Assembly: GCA_942159475.1 (NCBI GenBank)
Contig: OW804097.1
Span: 35,352,298 to 35,416,297 of the forward strand
Reading direction: 5' to 3'
DNA length: 64,000 nucleotides
From: Sthenelais limicola
Lineage: Eukaryota > Annelida > Polychaeta > Phyllodocida > Sigalionidae
In this document: one piece after another, positions 48,343-59,740 of the stretch
How the letters are laid out: each line of letters opens with the position of its first letter
Position numbering within the stretch: position 1 is the stretch's first letter
Translations under genes and position numbers: made by a program
The notes under the pieces: generated by a model
What the model was told of the DNA's origin: nothing
The model's input: the letters and a program-made list of their open reading frames with translations, nothing else
Database searches by the model: none

Positions 48343-48802
48343 ATGTAAACATCAGGTTATTCCTGTAGTGAATCTAATACTTCATTAAAAAAGATTGACG
48401 TTTCATTTAATGTTTGTAATTAAATCCAAGTATAATTAACTGCTGTATCGTTTCCACTCTGCTATCAATAGTTATTTACATGACAAACATAACATAGCGA
48501 TGGTATGCTGTGGTTATTGAGGGAGCAAAAGTGGGAGGATTAATTGAGAACTGGCAGACAGCACCAATCATACTCGTCACGTGACCGGGTGCAATGGCGC
48601 GGAAACTGAATCCTCCGGCTCCAAATGTCGTCTGCTTTAGTTCCACTACACGCCTGGTCAGATGTCGGTATTACGTTTTGTTTTTACAACGGGAACCAAC
48701 GGCGAAATTATTAATTTTCTTTCCATAAATAGAAGGTGAATAAACAGACTAGGTCTTGAATACTAGCTACTTAGAAGGCTAGATATGGTATTTAGTTTTA
48801 CC

Positions 48803-49005
48803 TAGTCTAGGCTCAAAGTTGAGAGAGTCCCTTCAAACGGAGGGCAAGCCTCTCGCCTCAAACCGTGAAGTGCCATTATAATTCCATTAAGGCCGCAAAA
48901 TGTCATTATATTCCCATTAAAACGCCTAGATACTAGGCCAGGAAACCGATTAGCGAAGTAGGCGTCTAATCACTGAGATAACATTCTTATCTGATCTGAG
49001 TGAGT
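48803..49005 (+). mobile_element. B-family MITE
   Basis: Starts GTCTAGGCTCAAAGTTGAG and contains the GAGTCCCTTCAAACGGAGG and CATTAAAACGCC motifs. The right terminal GGACCTAGAGTG is lost. Confidence 0.7.
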
Positions 49006-49798
49006 ACCAAGAAGAAGGGACGGACATACAGATGGGTACATTTAGAGGACGAGGTTTCTAAGAAGTTTGCGACCAACAGTACCATGTCCGATAAAACATT
49101 ATGGAGCAAACAATCAACCAACGCTTGTTTACTTCCAATGATTTGCCGATTCTTAAAAGACATCCTAGCTATAATCTACAGTATTTAAGAAATACCACAA
49201 TGTACTCAACTTCGTTATTGATCGATTAGTGCTAATTTCTGATGTCTGATGGCTGTTAATTAGGAGATAATCCAAGGCTTGTAACACAGGTGATCTCATT
49301 CTGTTCAATTTCATTGCCTTCACATGGATAACATTAATTATGTTTTGATAAAGAAACCCAGGACTTATTGTGCAGTCCTGGCTTCAGCCCCACAGCAGTG
49401 ATACCGATCTCCATTCTCCCTGTATATAAATTAACTTTCACTTCACCACAAATTGCTAAGGCTTCAGAGAACAGGGCTCTAGAAGCTAAACTGTACATGT
49501 TGGTTTTTGTTATTTTGATGTGTGTGTGTGAGGGCTTAGATTGCCTAGACTATACATCGTCGGAGGCCTCACTGATGCCACACATAGTTGTGGTTAGGCC
49601 CGTCGGTCCACTCGGTCATGGGCTACTGCAATCGGCCGAAATCGGCTTCAAATCCTGGACTGTGTGTATACGTACATATTTCAACCAAACAGCTCCGATT
49701 GGATCACTCAAGTATGTCAATCACTATATTCTACTAATGACATTAATTAAAGCTCCAACCACGAGTAGGTTCAGGGAAAGGTCACAATATGGTATCAG

Positions 49799-50014
49799 TC
49801 TAGGCCTAAAGATGAGAGAGTCCCTTCAAACCAAGGGAAAACCTCTCGCCTCAAACCCCAAAGTGCCATTATAATTCCATTAAGACCGTAAAATGTCATT
49901 ATATTCCCGTTAAAACGCCGAGTCCTAGGCCAGGAATCCGATTAGCGAAGTAGGCACCCAATCACTGACATACCATTCTTATCTGCATGATCTGAGAGTG
50001 TTTGGACCTAGAGT
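49799..50014 (+). mobile_element. B-family MITE
   Basis: GTCTAGGCCTAAAGATGAG... to ...TTTGGACCTAGAGTG, about 216 bp. Confidence 0.75.
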
Positions 50015-50491
50015 GTCTCTCTCCATCTCCCTCCTCCTCCGACTGTTCACGCTTCCCAGCGTAAACAATAATATTCCACTGATAATTGAGACATATGGCA
50101 AGACTGACATGGATTGTTAAATCGGTGTCGATCCACATGGTACGTTGGCCGTCTGCCATACCATAGGCACTCAGGCAATGGGGAGAGAATACCAATACCT
50201 GCAGTAGGGTTAGGAGGGGGTGCTCTCCTCCAGTGTGCTCTTGGCAAGGCTCTCTATGTAGGATACCACCCACTCCTAATCTACATGCAATTTGCTGCCA
50301 GGTGATGAAGACATTATTACGTACGGCCATTAGCTGTCTTAAAAATTGCCTCACACCTTAACAGCTTCGATATTTTTGCCATTATGTTTCAATTGCTTCA
50401 CACCTTAATTATAGCACTATAAGTATTTAAGCTTCTATAGAAAAGATTTCCTATAAATCATAGTCAGAATCATAGTCAGAATTTAGTATAC

Positions 50492-50575
50492 AGTGGAACC
50501 TCGCATAAAAACCACCTCTCTATAGAGACCACCCCTCTATTAAGACCAGTTTCTCCCCGAAGTTCCACTAAGATG
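50492..50575. mobile_element. Fragment of the TACAGTGGAACC MITE
   Basis: ACAGTGGAACCTCGCAT followed by CTATAGAGACCACCCC. The other end is missing. Confidence 0.55.
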
Positions 50576-50713
50576 TTTCTTCTAGGAATCATTGGGCATA
50601 GGTTGATTCCCCTATATATACATATTCCCAATCTTCAATAAGCCAAGGTTTCCCGCTCTATTGAATAGGCAGCATGGCAACAGAACCAGAATTACCTCCC
50701 ATAGTATTCATGA

Positions 50714-50941
50714 GGGTCAGATTATCAGAAAATGTACAATTCACCTTCACCAATTCTCTCAAATAACACTAATTTAAGACAAAAATCAGGTTCAAAATAC
50801 TGTTCAACATAACCAAACAGACTGTTTGAATCAAGGCAATACCAAATATATACCCACATATACCTAGTGTTGATGAATTAGCTAAATGAATTTACTATAT
50901 GTGTTGATCTGCCAATTGTACATTTTCTGAAAATCCCACCC
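50714..50941 (+). mobile_element. Family A MITE, copy 17
   Basis: GGGTCAGATTATCAG... to ...CTGAAAATCCCACCC, with an exact ATGA/ATGA target duplication. Confidence 0.93.
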
Positions 50942-51072
50942 ATGAGGAGATTAAACTAGATCGAGCTGCTGTGCATAAGAGCTTGTGGTCGCCTGTCTGG
51001 GCCTATCTAATGGCGCTCAAAATAGCAAGAGTGAGAAGCTGGTGAGGAGCACATGTGGAAGGGCACGGTGTC

Positions 51073-51438
51073 TATAGTCTGTCCAAAAAGTAGTTGAAAC
51101 GTGATTCGTTAGATCCTTTAAGAGGAGGGAAAAGTGGGAGATTTTTTATTTCTATCTATGACAAGGACCTGTCAACCATTAGCCCATCGAGTCGCTCATT
51201 GCAATCAACCATGGGGAAACAGGGCCACTATAATCAGCTCTTCCTTCCTTTTAACCAAAACAACAGCTGCTGCACATAGAACTGAGGCAGCGCAATACAA
51301 TACAGCTGTATAATTGACCATGGTCGGTCGCAAACGGCGATTCAGGGGGCAACGATTTGAAGTCAAAAGTCCCCCCTTTTCCCTCCCCTTAAAGGAACTA
51401 AGGAATCACGTGTCAACTACTTTTTGGACAGACTATAG
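51073..51438. mobile_element. MITE with about 60-bp terminal inverted repeats (CTATAGTCTGTCC ends)
   Basis: CTATAGTCTGTCCAAAAAGT at left is matched by ACTTTTTGGACAGACTATAG at right. Similarity continues inwards through the CGTGATTC and CCTTTAAGAGGAGGG region. Ends and TA flanks are Tc1/mariner-like. Confidence 0.8.
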
Positions 51439-51594
51439 GAAGGAGAAGGGATATCTTCATCATCACCGTCCTTCTCTGTCCTATAATCAAGCTGGCAGTT
51501 CGGGGGACAGGAGGGTTGTTGGTCGACAACAAGTCATCCATCTTTATAGGAACGCTGCCAAATAATTTCAGGCAGTATTATTGGAATTATGATG

Positions 51595-51756
51595 CAGTCA
51601 GGTCCAGACGGCCACATTCCCCGATGCCACATCCAGCGATAAGCTTTTTTTAAAAAAATATTTAAAAAAAATAACCACAATGCTAAGACTAAGAAGGCTA
51701 ACAGTATTAATGACCACTAAACTTAGGGTTCCAAAACTGCCTTCTGAACCGGACTG
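51595..51756. mobile_element. C-family MITE
   Basis: CAGTCAGGTCCAGACGGCC... to ...CTTCTGAACCGGACTG. The interior core is expanded by an A/T run. Confidence 0.65.
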
Positions 51757-52038
51757 GATCTTGTATAATAAATGCAATAATTGCATAATAACTGGTTTTG
51801 AAGGATTGGGGATGTAAGTTATTCATCTTTCAGTAAAGGTGCTTCTAAAGGTTCTGTATTATAAGGCACCGATCTATAAAAGATATAGCGATGTGAATCT
51901 ATAGATATCCGCGGAGAGATCATATGATGTGACACAAGGTACCGAGGTAAATACCATGACCCATTGTCGTTATCACTGACCCAAGTATTGTGGACATAAT
52001 GCATCCTCAGTAGATCTCCCCATGCTGGTAATTCATTA

Positions 52039-52215
52039 GGGGTGAAATCTTCAGAGAACGTACAATTCGCCTTCACCAATCCTCTCAAATAAGCCAGATT
52101 TAAGCCAAAAATGAGGTTCAAAATACAGTTCAACATAGCTAAACAGATTGATTGAATCAACCCAATATCAAATATACTCAGAAATATCTAGAATTCACCA
52201 TATTTCAGCGTAGTA
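52039..52215 (+). mobile_element. Family A MITE, copy 18 (3' truncated)
   Basis: It begins GGGTGAAATCTTCAG and follows the family to the ...TTTCAGCGTAG point, where similarity stops. The right terminus is missing. Confidence 0.8.
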
Positions 52216-53317
52216 TTGATTCATTCATTGTATGTTTGCCATAACCATATCTTTTGCAGCGTTTCGGCTAATATGCATAATATATGGTATTCTGACAATG
52301 GTTTGTTTTTAGTTTTAATTCATTGAATAGCAGAGAACCGATAATCATTCCTGTAGAATGAAATACATGTTGGTGTATTCGGAACAAGACATCCCTTAGT
52401 GGATCTAAAGTTAGACCTAAAGTTAGAGGCTTATTTCAGAGCATATTCCCGCGTCCAAGGAAAGGCTAGGATCTGGCGCCTGAGGTGTACCTTGTTATCA
52501 CTGATAATACCAAGTTCCCTCTTTCCATCCTACCAACCTCCCCACTAAACAACTCCTGTGTGTTCCTCCAGTACACCATAGGGAACAATACTACCAACAT
52601 TTAGATGCATGACCTTGGCTTGTTTTCCCAGATCCACACGTATCTTCTGTCGCTGAACGCTACAATCTGCAGACGACTTTTTCTTCTTTCTTTTTTTAGC
52701 AGACGACTTTTGTGTTTATTAAATGTTTTCCCGTAAGTTAAGCCTTCCTGCAAGAAGTGAGACGTTATAAGTGTTTCCTTTTGAATAATTCAGTAGAATG
52801 CGAAGCCGGGAAGAAAGAACATAATCATTATCGGTTGAAATGATCATATAAATTCACAGCAACAAGCTTTGTGCATTTGCAATCTTTAGCAGAGGAGGCG
52901 AGCCACTGATGTTTGTCATTAGGCGCCTGCTTCTGCCATATCCACACCAGAGATGAATACCATTTTGCACAGCGATTAGCAGGTAGTTTTTCTAAGTGGT
53001 CGGCAGGTTTACTTCCATCCTAACATCTGCAGATTGTTATATGCTTTATCCGATTCCCAGCTGTAATCCGAAGGCCAGGATCTGTCATCTGAATCCAGTA
53101 ATATCATCCAGAATAATTCCGGCTTCAAGCCGCCAAGGCAAATACACACACCGACGGGTGTAAGCAATTTGAAAGGAGTTCGATACGATATACCTGCTGC
53201 ACATAAATAAGTATAGACTTTTTATTTCCAATCCTAGGTCACCCCTTACAATATAAGACCTTTGTCTGGGGATAAGAAGCGGGTTTTTGTATGTTTATCG
53301 ATGCCAGGGGCATTATA

Positions 53318-53529
53318 GACCCTGCCCACACACAGCCGATTTGACTCACTCCCGATTGCCCCCCGATTTCTGTCTCCCGATGAATCCTAGGATTTCATTT
53401 CCAATCCTGGTTGATGTCATTTTAAAAAAACATAAACCAGGACTTGGAATGAAATCAACCAGGATTAATCGGGGGACCCAAATCGGGAGACCCATATCGT
53501 GGGCCGAATCGGCTGTGTGTGTGCAGGGT
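53318..53529. mobile_element. Palindromic element L, copy 1
   Basis: Starts GACCCTGCCCACACACAGCC and ends with its inverse; the arms meet near 53420-53440. Host sequence ATAAGAAGCGGGTTTT...GATGCCA occurs on both sides (53272-53317 and 53533-53581). Confidence 0.85.
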
Positions 53530-53784
53530 ATAATAAGAAGCGGGTTTTGTATACATGTGTGTTGATGCCAAGAGCATAATGCTGCTATGACGTCAGGGAT
53601 TATATGAAAAGGGAGGAATCAAAAGTAGGAGCAGAGCTTGGAAATGTTTGCCTAATTTCCTTCTTACCTGCTGACATTGTGAGTAGTTGCCGCCACACTT
53701 GTACAGAAGTCATGTTTATTTCCTCTGACTACCACACACACCTGACACTCAAACTCCGGGGTAAATGGGTGTAGGAGACTAAAT

Positions 53785-54020
53785 GGGTCAGATCTTCAAA
53801 AAATGTACAATTCGCCTTCACCTATCATCTCAAATAGCCCACATTTAAGACAAAAATGAGATTCAAAATGCAGTTTAACATAACAGAACTGATACTTTAA
53901 ATCAATGCGATACCAAATATACTCAGATATACCTGGTATTCATCATTTTTCAGCCTAATTTAGAAGAATTTCCTAAATGTGTATGTGCTGTCAATTGTAC
54001 ATTTTCTGAAAATCTGACCC
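53785..54020 (+). mobile_element. Family A MITE, copy 19
   Basis: GGGTCAGATCTTCAA... to ...CTGAAAATCTGACCC, with an exact AAAT/AAAT target duplication. Confidence 0.94.
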
Positions 54021-54564
54021 AAATACAATCTCCCCATGCTTTCTCACTAGTCACTACAGAGAATGGGGCCAACAAAACATACCAAATGGCCTCGCTACAG
54101 GAATCTACAATTATCTCGCAAAAAATGGTGGCAACCTTCCAATGTGAAATGCAATAATTGTCATTACTAGGGTTAGTTAGTAAGAGTGTTTTTTATATTG
54201 TGACTGGAAAAATTCTAGATATTCGCTAATTCACACGACACAAAAATGTGTAGTATCATAGACGCATAATTTGTTTAATGAATTATTAACGTGAACCCGA
54301 CCATTTTATTTTTTGGAATCCCAGAAGAAGAAGTAAAGAGAGCTTTCAAAGTCTTTCTTTGACATCACAATTTTCAACACATGGAATTAGCAAGGTCTGA
54401 CGAGAGAAATCAAAACACGAAAAGCCAAATCAAATGTAAAGATGATAACAGGACAAATTCAGAAAAGGGTCATCATTCTGAACTGTAGTATGTGTAAAAG
54501 AAGAAGAAATTGGGTAAAAAATATACGAATTTCAGGGCAATACCACACCATGCTTGGTGCTTAC

Positions 54565-54599
54565 CGGTCGGTCTTTGACTTTAGCGAGGGCAAAACCAC
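54565..54599 (-). CDS. Candidate 35-nt microexon of an alternative FHL transcript
   Basis: On the minus strand, TTTCATGCGCAG is followed by 35 nt and then a GTAAGC donor. Entering in phase 1 it reads GFALAKVKDRP and leaves in phase 0, exactly the phase in which the FHL exon at 43637 begins. It also accepts the phase-1 end of the exon at 63544-63783. Support is by splice signals and phase only. Confidence 0.4.
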
Positions 54600-55235
54600 C
54601 TGCGCATGAAATAAAGAGGGATAGCTAAACATAAAGGGTTTACAATATACACGAACAAACAGAGAAAAACTAAAGATAAATGCAAATAATGACAAATAAT
54701 TAAATAAGCATAATTCGAGTAATCTCCTCGATGACCAACTCGAATCATTGGAAATAAATAAATAAATCCATAATGTTACAAGATTAATGAGACAAGATTA
54801 TTGTAAAGCACAGACAATGACGATATTACTGAATGTTTATCGATACGATTATAATTATATATCATACACAACGTTACATACTCGTAGTCTTTTTTTTATC
54901 ATGCTCTCATTTTGAAAAAAAAACTACTATGTTAACATTTAGTTAATACGATCTATCATGAAACCATATACATTATACTTACATTAATAATGCTTTTGAT
55001 TATTTCTAGCATGTTATCAGTGATCAGGAATCAAATAAATACATTAAATATACCTCAAACATTTATTCTCATGAAGCCATTATTTTTCATTATATGTTAA
55101 TGGTCATGGATGCCACCAATTTGAACATACCTAACACTACCCTATCAATTTCCTTTCAGTGGTTGGTAACAGTTAATTATGGTATGAGTTATTGGGGTGA
55201 ATAACTGTCTGTGGACAGTGGACTAACAGTATGAG

Positions 55236-55350
55236 TAAAGGGCCTAGTCCATCAAGCCGATTCTCATGCGATTTTGCGTCGCAGAAGGACTCTTTTGCAC
55301 TAAATTCTGTGAGAATCGCATGAGAATCGGCTTAGTAGACAAGGCCCTTA
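55236..55350. mobile_element. Foldback element with AAGGGCC ends
   Basis: AAGCCGATTCTCATGCG at left and CGCATGAGAATCGGCTT at right, inside TAAAGGGCCTAGTC / GACAAGGCCCTTA ends. About 115 bp. Confidence 0.7.
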
Positions 55351-56026
55351 AGAGTGTTTTAATTGCAATGATTTTTGGCTGAGTTGTTGCCCTTTTCATG
55401 CAGGGAGGGACTGGTTGTCGTGTGGTGGGGTTTGGACAGAGACAAGACAGGTGGGACAGGTGGAGGTGAGTGAACTGGTGCAATGGCCAGTAGTACTGAT
55501 TGGTGGTGAGCCTCTACCTTTTTCTGTACCTCATAAATTCGCACCTGGCTCTAACATATTCGCGGCGCACACTGTACGTACTAAATAATACCAATGTTAT
55601 TATTATGTCTTGACGACGAAAATATGATATAAGTCATGTGTTGTGGAACAACAAAATCAACAGCAAGTTTGGTGAGGAGTATTAGAATTAACTGATGGTG
55701 CTATGTATTGCGAGAAATGATACTAGTCAGTTTTGATATTATATGTTTTATAACATGTTTTATAACGTAAGGATGTGTTAATCAACTTAAACTTGTATAA
55801 TGTCCTGTTAATATTTATCTTTTAGCCAGTCTCTCTGTTAGTATAGTCTTTCTATCATGAGGTGGCGGCTGGAAGAGCTGCATTTTATCTAGAAACCTGT
55901 TCAACCATTTGTCAATCTTTCATACTTGTACTTGTATAACTTCTGATAAATAAAGTATTTCTCAATTCAATTCAACATAGATGAAAGCAAAGAAAGTAAA
56001 CCAGATATACACGTAATACCTTTATG

Positions 56027-56160
56027 CAGTCAGGTCCAGACGGCCACATTCCTCGATTCCACATCCAGCGATAAGCTTAACCACAAGGCTAAGACTAAGG
56101 CTAAAAGTGTTAATGACCCCTAAAACTTAGGGGTTCAAAACTGCCTTCTGAACCTGACTG
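56027..56160. mobile_element. C-family MITE
   Basis: CAGTCAGGTCCAGACGGCC... to ...CCTTCTGAACCTGACTG, with the core AGCGATAAGCTTAACCACAA intact. Confidence 0.7.
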
Positions 56161-57236
56161 TATGGTGACTATTCCTTTATCCGTCTAGAAAATGGATTTT
56201 CTAAGGAGAGGTTATTATACAAATGCCTTTTTACACACAAATACCTTTATCCTCTATTGATTTTGATGTCTGCATTGATTAACCATTAATACTTATATAT
56301 TCTATACAGGACTGTCTGGAAGATCTACAATGTAGAAGGAGTTTGTCCTCTTCTTGATTTGCATAATGTATATTTACTGAATAAAAGTTGCATAATAATA
56401 ATACTTTCCTGGGTGTTCGTGGTTAGGACGGAAAGCCACACCCTTCTTCAGCCAACACACAACTTCTTAAAATTGCCAGGAGTGTAACTAGGATCTCTGC
56501 GAGAGGAGCAACTCCTTGAGAAATAGAACAAGACATGGAACGTACTACGAGCAGCTCGTCTCAAGCTCTCTCTCCAATCCTACCAAGCGCGAGTAAACAA
56601 CTCAACACTGGATAAGATAACTAAACATATGCCCAGTAAACTCTCCAGAAATTGGATCCAAACAAAAACATCTCAGGCAATTACGGTCTGGGTCATTGGG
56701 ATGAGGTTTACCCCAAGGTTTTGAATTAAAGCTAATGTATATTATAATCATAATAACACTTAAATAAATGCCGCCGCGGCGAACACAGACATATAATTGT
56801 TTTTCCACCACCGCCCAGTCCTAGTTACATCAGGCAGTTGTCAGGGAAATTTGGGGAAAACAAAATTGCTGACTAGGAATAATGCCCAGAGGCAAAAATA
56901 TGTATGATGTTCTGGACTGATAGTAGACAATACCACCAGATAAGCGGCCTTAACTGAGAAATAGAAATACGGTCGTTGGCCTTGGGCCAGGGCAGTACTC
57001 TTGTGTTTTCTGTACACGGCCTTAGTTTTGAGAACATCACCTCCTCTCCACTGAGGGAGAAAGAGGCGTGTGGGGTATATTTATCGCTCTGTATATAACA
57101 GGTCCAAGGTAGCAGCAGTAGCTTTGGCTTCTGGGCGTGTGTTGAAAAGCTAAACCACCTGATGCTGCTGCATGAGAGCAAGCAACAAAACCATGTCTCA
57201 CCCATTCTAGCTTCTTTGGCAGACTCTAACTCTAAC

Positions 57237-57466
57237 AGATTTTTAGAAAATGTACAATTGGCAGCTGTACACATTTAGTAAATGCTGCTGAATTAGGCTG
57301 CAATTTGGCCAATACTAGGTAAATTCGAGTATGTTTGGCATTGCATTGATTCTAGCAATCTGTTTGGTTAGGTTGAACTGCATTTTTAACTTTATTTTCG
57401 TCTGAAATTCGGGTTAGTTGAGAGGATTGGTGAAGGAGAATTGTACATTTTCTGACGACCTCACCC
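57237..57466 (-). mobile_element. Family A MITE, copy 20
   Basis: The left terminus is worn (CAGATTTTTAGAAAATG); the right end reads ...CTGACGACCTCACCC. Confidence 0.85.
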
Positions 57467-58629
57467 GGTTATGTTACATTTCACAAACTAGATATGAGAA
57501 TATGTGGGGAAACATTGGAGCAAGTAAGTGACTTCACCCATCATATATCACAATATTAAGTGGTCTGGTAATAACGGTTATCTGTATAATTGTAGGCATC
57601 CTGTGGTACAGGGCATACCGTAACTGATTTATAGCCAACGACTATCAGCAAACCTTGGTACAAGCTCCATTTCTGTTGTTGGAGGTGGACATTGCTTTAC
57701 TTGCCTTGACTAGTCAAAAGAACTGACTGTTTTCTAATGTGAAAAGCTGGAATAATAATAAAAAAAATCATGTAAAAGATAAAAGATAACAAATATAATC
57801 TGATGAAATAATGAAATCAGTACAGGCAACCCAGTCAAACGAACATCAACATGTTATAGACAAATAGTTTTAAGATATAAATCCTTAGATGATGTATAAT
57901 TATTTCATGTTCATGTTTCATGTTATACCTTTTACACTAATGCCAATAACGTACACTGTTGTCTATGGGGGACATGAAAACCTGTTAATTAACGACAGAA
58001 TACTGGCAAGGTTGACTGTAAGAACAACTGTGCTTGTTTGCAATGATCCAGGGGTAAAATATTATTGATTGAGTCCTCCCGGTGAAAAATCCCAAGATAT
58101 TAGGAGAAGGGGTAAACACTAGAGCCAGTAAACACTGGTTGAGGCTGGCTTGAAGGTCACTTAGCATTACTGGATTATTAACGGGGAAGCTCATCCCTCT
58201 ATCTCTAGAAGTATTTTGCGCTAACTTTCAAGCTTCGCTGTAAACAGCTTTCAGGGGATTATCCTTGCCTTGAGCAGCATCCTTCAAGATATTATGTTTA
58301 TGAACTTGTTATTTCTTTTCGCCCTCAGAGTATAAAAATGCTATCAAATGTCTGTTAGGAGGGTGTTATCTGTGTTTTATTACTGGTTTACAATCGTTTT
58401 CTTCTTATGTGCCGAGGTTTGCATTTGTATAGAGTTGAGGCGAGTAGACGTAAATTTCCTGTAGGGATATATTGAGTACGGTTGGACGTTTTACTCTAGG
58501 CGCTGATAGATCTTTCTCTCAGCTTTTATACCTATAATCTAGTGTTGTGCAGCAGGTATACTAGGATTCTTGTGTGCCCTTTGGGATGAGGGTCACGTCC
58601 ACTTACATCTGATCGACAGAACGGGCCTA

Positions 58630-58734
58630 TGACGAAAGAAGACTGAGAGAAGGGAGAAGACACAGAGAGTGTGAGAAAGAGGGGAGAGAGAGAGACAGTG
58701 AGAGAGAGAGGGGAGAGAGACAGACAGAGAGAGG

Positions 58735-58768
<34 letters not shown>

Positions 58769-58885
58769 GGGTCACAGAGAGAAAGACAGATATAGAGACA
58801 GAGAGAGAGACAGAGAGAGGAGAGAGAGATAGGCAGAGACAGAGAAATGGAGTTAGGGACAGGGAGAAAGACAGAGAGGAGAAGG
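58630..58885. repeat. GA-rich microsatellite block
   Basis: GAGAGA and GACAGA words throughout, including a pure run near 58741-58765. Serine/leucine-rich frames on the other strand here are artefacts. Confidence 0.9.
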
Positions 58886-59537
58886 TGAAGAGGGAGGGCA
58901 TTGCTGCCTAAATAGCTGAATCTGCAGATAATGCTTAAATTGCTTCTGCACAGATCTGAACTAGTGAGAGACATCTGTTCAAGCCAAGTCTTGCAAGATA
59001 CAACGCCCCCCCCCCCCCGCCCGGCTATTCCCAGAGAAGAAGTGTTAAGAATGTAAGAACCCGTGAGATACCGCACAGAAAAAGTCAGAGACGCATCTGT
59101 CAAGGCAGCCTTGACTCACATTCAGTCCTTGGGACCCCCCTCCCCCCCCCCCCCAAAAAAAAGACAATAAAAAAAACACGAAAAAAAAGCACACACCGTA
59201 ATCCATAATTTGCAAGGAAATGGCCCCGCACTATTCAAATGTGATAAAGGATAGTTACATCATCAAATATCAGCTAGTTTAACTTGGAGACCTTTACGCT
59301 GATGACAATTGCATCAAGTATAAGGCACAGCCAACAACGGGTCTGACTTTCTGGCGATTATATAGTTCTCATTGCTAGCTATAGCATTCCCTACAGGGCA
59401 ACAGTACGCCACACAGTACGCCTGCTGCAGGTAACGGTGCGCCAGGTTCACGCTGACCTCCAAGTTTCAAGCATGACATTCATGGGTTGAGGGTAGGCTG
59501 AAAGTAACCCTCTCCCACTGTGGATACCAGGGTTTAC

Positions 59538-59740
59538 CTGTAGTGTGGGCCCGTGCCAGACTGCTGTAGATCTATCTCCACTGGAGGAGCAGGAGCAGGA
59601 GGAGGGGAAGCAGGAGGCCTGCCCCTTCCTCCTGCTGGCCTTTCATCCCACTCCAGGGTGCTCCTGCTACTACTACACCATGCAGGTATTTCCTCCGGGC
59701 TGGCATACAATACTCGTGACTCAAGGGCTTCAATTACGGA
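59538..59740 (-). CDS. Uncertain coding exon, minus strand
   Basis: The minus-strand frame is open from well upstream and reads SVIEALESRVLYASPEEIPAW followed by a Pro/Ala-rich tract and VEIDLQQSGTGPHY. It ends in a good CAG/GTAAAC donor, and an AG acceptor lies at 59741-59742. Composition is more coding-like than the surroundings. It leaves in phase 2, which does not match the microexon at 54565 or the FHL exon at 43637, so its partner is unknown. It may be an exon of another isoform or gene, or a chance frame. Confidence 0.3.

Larger units (their letters stand above)
44750..53317. other. Region 5' of the short FHL form, no confirmed gene
   Basis: Mostly transposon remnants (families A, B, C, the 45938 and 51073 elements). 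A GTCACGTGAC palindrome at 48576-48585 followed by an ATG-led open frame at 48594 is promoter-like but unconfirmed. If the upstream exons belong to FHL, this is intron of the long transcript. Confidence 0.4.

Noticed and set aside
49368..49874. 168-codon plus-strand open frame
   Set aside because: No similarity that I recognise, runs into a B-family MITE, and its composition is like the surrounding non-coding DNA.
56602..56811. Minus-strand frame with a CxxCxC cluster (WGKPHPNDPDRNCLRCFC)
   Set aside because: Faintly like a cysteine-rich module but too short, with no clear splice sites and no neighbouring matching exon.
58593..59103. Long Ser/Leu-rich minus-strand frames
   Set aside because: Products of the GA microsatellite.
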